From contig JAQGDQ010000055.1 in the NCBI GenBank assembly GCA_030141605.1, positions 641,001 through 705,000 of the forward strand: a stretch of 64,000 bases of DNA, written 5' to 3'. Of this stretch, positions 15,601 through 64,000 are shown piece by piece (position 1 is the stretch's first letter; each line of letters opens with the position of its first letter). The notes beneath the pieces are model-generated. The model was not told where the DNA came from. It did no database searches and worked only from the letters and a program-made list of their open reading frames with translations. This stretch comes from Tubiluchus corallicola. Taxonomy: Eukaryota; Priapulida; Priapulimorpha; Priapulimorphida; Tubiluchidae. The translations under genes and the position numbers were made by a program.

Positions 15601-17768
15601 AGAATAGACCGATTTCATCAAGGTTATAAACGTCACTCAGTTCAAAATTTTTTATTACACGTGCTGCCTGTTCTCTGCCCCTATCAAGAAGGTCTGAATC
15701 TACACCAGCACTTTCACCGCAGATTTTCTTGTGCCAATTCCACACCTCAATTTGAAACGTTGCAGCCATCTGTTAGAGTACTGGAAGTCGGTTATGCCCA
15801 GTTCATTTCCAAAGCGCTTGGCCTTTTCGCGCAAAACAGCATCAGTGATGACGACATTTTGCGATCGTGCAGTCGTGAACCATAGCTGAAGTGCCGTGTC
15901 CAGATTGGAATGCTGTCCACGTCGCAATTTCGTTGACCCACTGTGACCATGACTTTGCATCCATTTTTCTTTACTCGCTATTATATCTCCTACACTTCTC
16001 CGGCTAACAGTGTCACCAAATTTCGCACTAAATACAGTAGCAATTTCCTGCTGTGTCTTTGAAGAATTATTCGTATGATAAATACAAATTTCTTTTTTTA
16101 TTCAGGATTAAGACAAAACAGTTTTCGCTTCAGAGACATCATGTAAAGTTGCTCACACTTTGTGGAAACTCAAACTTAAACGCAGCTTTGGTGTTATAGA
16201 GTAAGGATATCGGTGACGCTTTGTGGAAACTCAAACTTAAACGCAGCTTTGGTGTTATAGAGTAAGGATATCGGTGACGCTTTAGTTTCTCTGCGCATTA
16301 ACCAACCACAGCACTCCTAATCTAATCCTGGTGAGACACACACTAGATTAATTATGTCTGTCTATCGAGCACAGCAGCATTGTCTACATACCGCGGTTAT
16401 ATTGATCGACATGCGGTATATGTATTGATCGATTTACCTCTGAGTTTGTCTGTTTGGCGACATAACGAATATAGTTTACATAAGCACTCATCCTAGCATG
16501 ACGTGGCGAGGGCGAGAAGCGAGGGTGGCGACTTAACGAGGTAAATATCAAAGCAGGAAATCTGTCCTGGTACTTTCTATAGCGAGAGACGAGTTTGGCG
16601 GCATAACGAGGGGCGAGATAACAAGGCTAGACTGTATACGAGTAAAATGTTTTTTTGCTATTTTAATTTTTAGTTTTTAGCTCTTGTGTAGCAAACTATA
16701 AAAAAGAAGTAGTACTAACTGGCTAAAGCAGTTTGCCGAATCTGGTTAACTCATATTTCTAAGGACTGAAGTAGTTACTAGCAAAGCGAAGGGTTCCACA
16801 GTTTTGTACGTACTGAAACAGTATTATAGAGGCTTGTAATCTGGTATGTGTTAAGAGGAATGTCTCTGTAAATAGTTTCTACAGTTATCCTACCCTAACA
16901 GTGAGTAGCAAAACCGGAGCTCAAGCAACAGAGAAAAAAAGAAACTTTAATCAGTTGCCTGTGGTAAAGGAGCTATTTTTTGTGATGCAAAGTATTTTTA
17001 ATGACAGGTGTCATTCTTTAGCAAGGAAAAAGTTGGTTTTTTTCGAATGCTTTCACTCAAGATGTCTCTGAGGCCATTTCTTCCAGGACGCTACATATTT
17101 CAGAAGGGTGACACTGGTACAGAAATGTACTTCATACGAGAAGGAGAAGTATGAACTATGTTGTGCTAGTTTTTAATTTTGAGGTGTTGCATAGTGTAAT
17201 CATGGTTAAAATTAAATCTAATTATTGCTGGTTAACAGTGCATCCTTTCCTGCTTATTATAATAGATTCAAATAATTATCAGCATATCAACCATAGATGT
17301 TTTTGTCATTAAGACGTTTGAAACAGCACTATTTAGCTGGGATTGCTGTGCACAATTATTACTGTTTTTACTACAGAACAAAATTGAGTAATATGCACGA
17401 TCTTTGTGAGATTTCTTTTTATTAGTGAATTGAAAATCCTTAAAACTGAATTTAAATTCGATTCGGATTCAAAAATCTTAGAGAATGCTCACCCACTGTT
17501 TTATTGATAAATGTGTATCTTTGTTTAGGTTGAAATAACGGTTGGCAAGGATAGATCTGGGTACCCCGTGACACTGAGGAAGGGCGACCACTTCGGCAAA
17601 GAATCGGTAGTGCTCCATGTTGCTAGACGTTCTTACGCACGCGCTCTTACCATTGCACAATTATTTATATTGACTAGAGAAGACTGTGAGAAGGTCTTCA
17701 GGCATTTTCCAAATTCAAAGAAAAGGGTTCTGGAGATAGCAAAAGAGGAGTTTGGGTTGGATAAGTAG
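1145..17768 (+). CDS. CNGK: CNGK-like cyclic-nucleotide-gated K+ channel, 3' part (repeat III CNBD and repeat IV)
   Basis: Spliced CDS of 13 exons: 1145-1261, 3500-3633, 4848-5010, 6815-6848, 7666-7820, 8734-8805, 10801-11060, 12116-12255, 13439-13555, 14050-14177, 14511-14684, 17008-17148, 17529-17768. All have AG/GT borders and compatible phases; together 1875 nt, 624 residues plus TAG. Exons 1-3 form the CNBD of one channel unit, with FGE and PRNATV in the phosphate-binding cassette. The next exons run straight into S1 and a whole second unit: S1-S6, pore helix, TSTGYGD filter, C-linker, CNBD. CNGK carries four such units in one plasma-membrane polypeptide, a pseudotetramer. By homology to the minus-strand gene these are the end of repeat III and all of repeat IV. 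The 5' part lies before position 1. No frameshift or stop was seen, so the gene looks functional. The final CNBD has FGK instead of FGE. Confidence 0.85.
1845..2335 (-). mobile_element. LINE 3'-terminal fragment, decayed
   Basis: On the minus strand a broken frame reads AIQRLLEGKTEGRRAKGRQQ, a stop, then MTGLKLR and W.....LHVRGR. This resembles the C-terminal tail after the reverse transcriptase domain of many LINEs (GK.EGKR..GRQR..W.DDI). Family not identified. Confidence 0.5.
2336..3499 (+). other. Intron stretch, nothing recognised except a poly-G run
   Basis: Part of the first visible intron of the plus gene. Short open frames at 2361-2546 and 2591-2830 have no recognisable domain. A run of 15 G lies at 3232-3246. 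Confidence 0.4.
3232..3246. repeat. G15 homopolymer
   Basis: Uninterrupted run of guanines in an intron of the plus gene. Its length is probably polymorphic and error-prone to sequence. Confidence 0.9.
3500..3633 (+). CDS. Plus CNGK exon: repeat III CNBD, phosphate-binding cassette
   Basis: 134 nt, phase 0 to 2, MFFIYDGVASV through PRNATV, donor GTATGT. It carries FFGEIAVL and PRNATV, the glutamate and arginine that in CNBDs contact the ribose and cyclic phosphate. The cassette is complete, so this site probably binds cyclic nucleotide. Confidence 0.88.
4848..5010 (+). CDS. Plus CNGK exon: end of repeat III CNBD and linker to repeat IV
   Basis: 163 nt, phase 2 to 0: ADTNCDLFVLHKDNLD and the C-terminal helix (RVMSRFPEVRKKVF), then a basic linker ending SGVQ. 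The donor GTAATA at 5011 is the founder of a minisatellite that repeats this exon edge about 13 more times. Confidence 0.85.
5011..5615. repeat. Minisatellite made of duplicated exon edge and splice donor
   Basis: Tandem units of about 40-45 bp, with shorter variants. Most contain ctcagtcaagtgttcag, matching the last bases of exon 4848-5010, followed by GTAATAGTGATCACATTGCAG. The array begins exactly at the real exon/intron border, and about 13 further copies of the caggtaata junction follow. Each unit also carries an acceptor-like ttgcag. Confidence 0.9.
5616..6814 (+). other. Intron stretch, no feature seen
   Basis: AT-rich remainder of the intron between plus exons 4848-5010 and 6815-6848. 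No coding potential or clear repeat structure was noticed. Confidence 0.4.
6815..6848 (+). CDS. Plus CNGK micro-exon: repeat III-IV linker
   Basis: 34 nt, phase 0 to 1, IPTKLVGIPRR, between a polypyrimidine acceptor (tttcag) and GTAAGA. It is supported by the minus-strand counterpart at 29721-29760, which reads ILVGIPNR at the same place with the same phases. Confidence 0.75.
7077..7173. repeat. 30-bp tandem repeat, about three copies
   Basis: The unit acttggtcattatggcacga plus gtctgcaaca is repeated three times with one or two substitutions, in an intron of the plus gene. Confidence 0.9.
7666..7820 (+). CDS. Plus CNGK exon: repeat IV S1
   Basis: 155 nt, phase 1 to 0. VTFHRP begins the linker; LDPEFWFVRVVNM then leads into a hydrophobic segment, S1, ending TTYQ before GTAACT. 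The homologue is 29003-29169, with LDPEFCVVRL at the same point. Confidence 0.85.
8734..8805 (+). CDS. Plus CNGK exon: repeat IV S2
   Basis: 24 codons, phase 0 to 0, AAFQDHN to CEAVIMFK, donor GTAAAG. It is S2 with its conserved acidic residue. The minus exon 28711-28782 has identical length and a matching YLCEVIIMVK end. Confidence 0.83.
9538..9632. repeat. Compound microsatellite (TCTA)n(TA)n(GATATA)n
   Basis: Tetranucleotide, dinucleotide and hexanucleotide tracts follow one another. Open frames crossing it on either strand are artefacts of the repeat. Confidence 0.95.
9633..10620 (+). other. Intron stretch, no feature seen
   Basis: Between plus exons S2 (8734-8805) and S3-S4 (10801-11060). 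No domain or inverted-repeat element recognised. Confidence 0.4.
10627..10724. mobile_element. Small MITE with telomere-like core, copy 1
   Basis: Terminal inverted repeats: ttacaattccccacaca at 10631-10647 and tgtgtggggaattgta at 10704-10719. The inside has agaaattagttcgtgaa and ggggttagggctagggtt. Copy 2 is at 39551-39696 with the same ends and order. Target duplication not resolved. Confidence 0.75.
10801..11060 (+). CDS. Plus CNGK exon: repeat IV S2-S3 loop, S3, S4
   Basis: 260 nt, phase 0 to 2. RTAFMGDKGELVMD is the typical S2-S3 region of CNG/HCN-type channels, LPFDLLAFFPVDVFALL is S3, and LRLYHLIRFPRLLQFF is S4 with few, widely spaced arginines. The donor GTATGT overlaps the lysine codon. 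Confidence 0.87.
11061..12115 (+). other. Intron stretch, nothing recognised
   Basis: Intron between plus S3-S4 and S5 exons. Several short open frames, none with recognisable domains. Confidence 0.4.
12116..12255 (+). CDS. Plus CNGK exon: repeat IV S5
   Basis: 140 nt, phase 2 to 1. LLFLLMHIFACGWFLLAC is S5, followed by the start of the extracellular turret with two cysteines. Its length equals that of the minus exon 26278-26417. Confidence 0.85.
12256..13438 (+). other. Intron stretch, nothing recognised
   Basis: Intron between plus S5 and pore exons; AT-rich. A short degenerate repeat of tatttttgtctgcttacctg type occurs near 13076-13135. Confidence 0.4.
13439..13555 (+). CDS. Plus CNGK exon: repeat IV pore helix and selectivity filter
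   Basis: 117 nt, phase 1 to 1. DRAYMMSLYWSISTMTS is the pore helix and TSTGYGD the K+ selectivity filter. The minus exon 25007-25123 is also 117 nt. Confidence 0.9.
14050..14177 (+). CDS. Plus CNGK exon: repeat IV S6 and start of C-linker
   Basis: 128 nt, phase 1 to 0. S6 contains GKLMFGFILGNISSTL, identical over 16 residues to the minus-gene repeat IV S6 (24343-24470), the most conserved block of the pair. Donor GTGGGT. Confidence 0.88.
14511..14684 (+). CDS. Plus CNGK exon: repeat IV C-linker
   Basis: 58 codons, phase 0 to 0, from KYMKDHRFLKNFRRKV to CYDMMQQ. It holds the helices that couple CNBD to gate; TDPKTVLSQLP matches GKDPKTVLCQLP of the minus exon 22643-22816 (same 174 nt). Confidence 0.87.
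14866..15030. mobile_element. Decayed Tigger-type MITE remnant
   Basis: aacctcgttataatgcc at the start and several gataatgcc/cttgctataac variants recall the terminal repeats of the element at 19880-20633. Boundaries are uncertain; it abuts the larger Tigger element. Confidence 0.4.
15410..16141 (-). pseudogene. Tigger-like transposase pseudogene
   Basis: From the 5' side: MSLKRK start, a helix-turn-helix region (KTQQEIATVFSAKFGDTVS), a CENP-B-type DNA-binding region (ITDAVLREKAKRFGNEL, NRWLQRFKLRCGI), then the start of the DDE domain (DVYNLDEIGLFFRMLP with the first aspartate). It then jumps to a C-terminal tail (VDTLMRYFEQSD), so the later catalytic residues are missing. Frame changes occur near 16110 and 15720-15770. 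Not functional. Confidence 0.85.
16158..16279. repeat. 61-bp perfect tandem duplication
   Basis: Two identical 61-bp copies (16158-16218, 16219-16279) starting ctttgtggaaactcaaac, inside the Tigger element near its transposase 5' end. Confidence 0.95.
17008..17148 (+). CDS. Plus CNGK exon: repeat IV CNBD, first half
   Basis: 47 codons, phase 0 to 0, VSFFSKEKVGFFRML to EMYFIREGE, donor GTATGA. It is the CNBD start, with GRYIFQKGDTGTEMYFI a textbook beta-roll. The counterpart is 20772-20912, also 141 nt. Confidence 0.87.
17529..17768 (+). CDS. Plus CNGK terminal exon: repeat IV CNBD end and stop
   Basis: 79 codons and TAG. The cassette reads HFGKESVV followed by ARRSYARA: the binding glutamate is lysine and the small residues after the arginine are bulky, so cyclic nucleotide binding is doubtful. 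The helix KVFRHFPNSKKRVLEIA closes the domain. An AATAAA at 18222-18227 could be the poly(A) signal. Confidence 0.87.
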   Translation, partial: VEITVGKDRSGYPVTLRKGDHFGKESVVLHVARRSYARALTIAQLFILTREDCEKVFRHFPNSKKRVLEIAKEEFGLDK

Positions 17769-19479
17769 CACACATTTCGTGAAAATTTGTCCCTATAGAG
17801 TTGTAAAGGGAGCATGATGCTAGTTTAATTTTGGGCAAATGTTTATGTGATATTAACTGTGATATAGCACAAATGTTTTCTTAAATTATTATAAACAGTA
17901 AAGAAAATAATTATAGTGTCTGAAAACACACTAGAAATGTGTCTTCACTTAGACTCTTCACTTCTTCTAGACTGCAATGCTCTTCACTTAGAAATTTAGA
18001 AATTTACCTCTTCATATAAAGAATCTAATTCTGCAAATATCAGCAACTATAATACCAATTACTAATTACTGCTACTTCTGCTGATGCTACTGCTACACTA
18101 CAAAGTAGCTAACATTTTGTTAAAATTTGCAGTTATCTTAGTGGCATAGCGTAATCAAGTATCTCATTTAGGCATTTTTATTTATTTTACCTTCGTATAT
18201 ACACATGTACATTAATTATTTAATAAACTAGTTTTCAGAAACATTTTGACCAATGATTCTAATTTAAAGGATTACCAGCCCCCCATGACGAGTTCACTGA
18301 CAAAGAGACTTACTAGTAAATTGGTTCACTATTATTATAGCACCCTAGGGAAGTGTAAAGACCTAAGTCTAGTCTACACGTAGCGTTTAATCTACAGTTT
18401 CCATATTGCTCCATTCAAACGCCAGGTTTCAATGGGAACAAGATAAACGTGTCAATAACATGAACAGACAAATCACAAATCTTAACAAAAATTGTCTGAA
18501 GTAACAAAATACCAGAATGTTATCAAGATTCGATTCGGCAAAAATTCATTGTACATAAATTCTGCACAACTGTATACAGACAATTATGTAACAAAGACAT
18601 TAAAACCAATAAATAACACATTTTTTATATTACATAACCTGTACAACAAACAAACACAACAATGTATAAATAATTTAGGAATAAGTATTGACAAAAGTGG
18701 CAGATAAGTCTCACATTATAAAAAACAGTGCTATGACATTTACGACAAGACAAATGAATTACATAAAAACAGGAGCAATACACAGTGAAAAAACGATGCA
18801 GAGATCATTACACCAATTGTGGCTTAGCTAACAGAATAAAAATCCAATTGAAATAATTTCAAGCGGGATTAATCCCAGTACAAGATTTTTATGTCTACAA
18901 AACAATAAGCAAAGATAAAAATTAAGTACACAATTATTATTACCAATATTGCTGAAAGACAGAAAACTAACAGCTAAAGGAAGTACACACACTGTCTACT
19001 CAGTTTTCACACATCGCTTTGACGCTTCAAGCAGAATATATCGGACTTGCAATTCGCAGTAACACTTGACTGATTGTACTAATCAACAGTAATCTGTAAT
19101 GGACATCTCAATCTACGTCTGACTGCTTGTACTAGCAAAATTTGGCCTATGGCAATTATGAATGTCTTTTTCGATTTACGATAAAGCGTAACTGTGTCAG
19201 ATTTGATCTGCAGTAATCCTAGAATGTGTCTGTACTGGCTTGGTTAAATGCAGTAATCTTAATTTAATAAACCCTCACATTCCTGCATTAATTGTTACTT
19301 TGAAGCATTGTAACAATACAGATAATACAAATATGTCTACAGTGTTAAAATTTAACAAAACATTTTATATCGTAGACAAAAAAGTGCGAGAATAATTAAC
19401 AGTTGCATCTTGCTACATGCATGATTTGTTGAAAAACTTGTCATTACATCACACATATTCGTACAGGAAAATAAAGTAA
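17769..19479. other. Intergenic gap between convergent CNGK paralogues
   Basis: Both genes end here, so this holds their 3' UTRs. An AATAAA on the plus strand at 18222-18227, and a TTTATT on the plus strand near 18180 (AATAAA on minus), are possible poly(A) signals for plus and minus transcripts. A short frame at 18492-18707 shows no domain. Confidence 0.5.
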
Positions 19480-63618
<44,139 letters not shown>

Positions 63619-63842
63619 CTGCAAAATCAGTGAATGAGCATACATATAGCTACATAAAAACAGCAATAAATAATGCTGCACATGCACTGAACAAAGAAAG
63701 AATATAATGCATGTCCAATGTCTATAATTACTGACACACAAACCTCTGATCAGCATTATCATTATGTATGAATATTTTAAAGCTGCTTTGACCCTCTAAT
63801 CTAGTTATTTAAAGCACAAGAAAAGGGACTAACTGCAAGGTG

Positions 63843-64000
63843 CAGCACCTGTTTTTTTGTAAAATGCATTTGCGAAATGTAGGCACTAGTGCCCGTCTAA
63901 CTGGCTAGTGCCTGTCTAACTGGCAAATAGTGCTTATGCGGTAATAATTCTTTCATGTAAGTCATTCTCTAAAGAATAATATGTTTCCTTTCAATATTTT
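63843..64000. repeat. Interspersed repeat, copy 2
   Basis: Shares order and wording with 35965-36165 (gcacctgttttt, agtgcccgtctaact, gtttcctttcaatattt), plus an extra duplicated gtctaactggc. It runs off the window. Confidence 0.65.

Larger units (their letters stand above)
15100..16634 (-). mobile_element. Tigger/pogo (Tc1-mariner superfamily) transposon, internally deleted
   Basis: A 1,535-bp element in the plus-gene intron between C-linker and CNBD exons. Ends: CAGTTTAGTCTCGTTATCTCG at the left and its inverted counterpart CAGTCTAGCCTTGTTATCTCG at the right, each flanked by TA (15098-15099 and 16635-16636), the TA target duplication of this superfamily. It carries a broken transposase on the minus strand. 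Confidence 0.9.

Overview
The window is animal nuclear DNA: AT-rich, dominated by introns with GT..AG splice sites, and full of transposon remnants and simple repeats. Two paralogous genes of one ion-channel family can be followed exon by exon with unbroken reading phase. They encode cyclic-nucleotide-binding-domain (CNBD) channels with a potassium-type GYGD selectivity filter, in which the CNBD of one channel unit is spliced directly to S1 of the next. That is the layout of CNGK, the four-repeat cyclic-nucleotide-gated K+ channel known from sea urchin sperm and other mostly aquatic animals. I infer a marine or freshwater invertebrate but cannot name the species.

Plus strand, 1-17768: the 3' part of one CNGK-like gene. 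Thirteen exons (1145-17768) encode 624 residues: the CNBD of repeat III, then a complete repeat IV (S1-S6, C-linker, CNBD) and the stop codon. The 5' part lies before the window. Its introns hold a decayed LINE reverse transcriptase (1-780), a second LINE tail, a minisatellite that has copied the exon/intron boundary at 5010, a telomere-motif MITE and a 1.5 kb Tigger/pogo element.

17769-19479 is the gap between two convergent 3' ends.

Minus strand, 63618 down to 19480: the second CNGK-like gene. Thirty-eight phase-consistent exons encode about 1,906 residues: the turret, pore, S6 and CNBD of repeat I, and all of repeats II, III and IV. S1-S5 of repeat I lie beyond position 64000. The filters read TSTGYGD (I), SSAGYGD (II), LGVGYGD (III) and TATGYGD (IV). 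Only the repeat III CNBD keeps the full FGE...PRNAT phosphate-binding cassette, which agrees with the known single working cGMP site of sea urchin CNGK. Repeat IV of the two genes shares all nine internal intron positions and phases, so they are an old inverted duplicate pair.

The introns of the minus gene hold a nearly intact THAP/P-element transposon with terminal inverted repeats and an 8-bp target duplication (40551-43862), two piggyBac-type MITEs flanked by TTAA, other inverted-repeat elements, two large VNTR arrays and a 284-bp CT tract. No RNA genes, CRISPR arrays or prokaryotic features were seen. No promoter can be placed because both 5' ends are outside the window.
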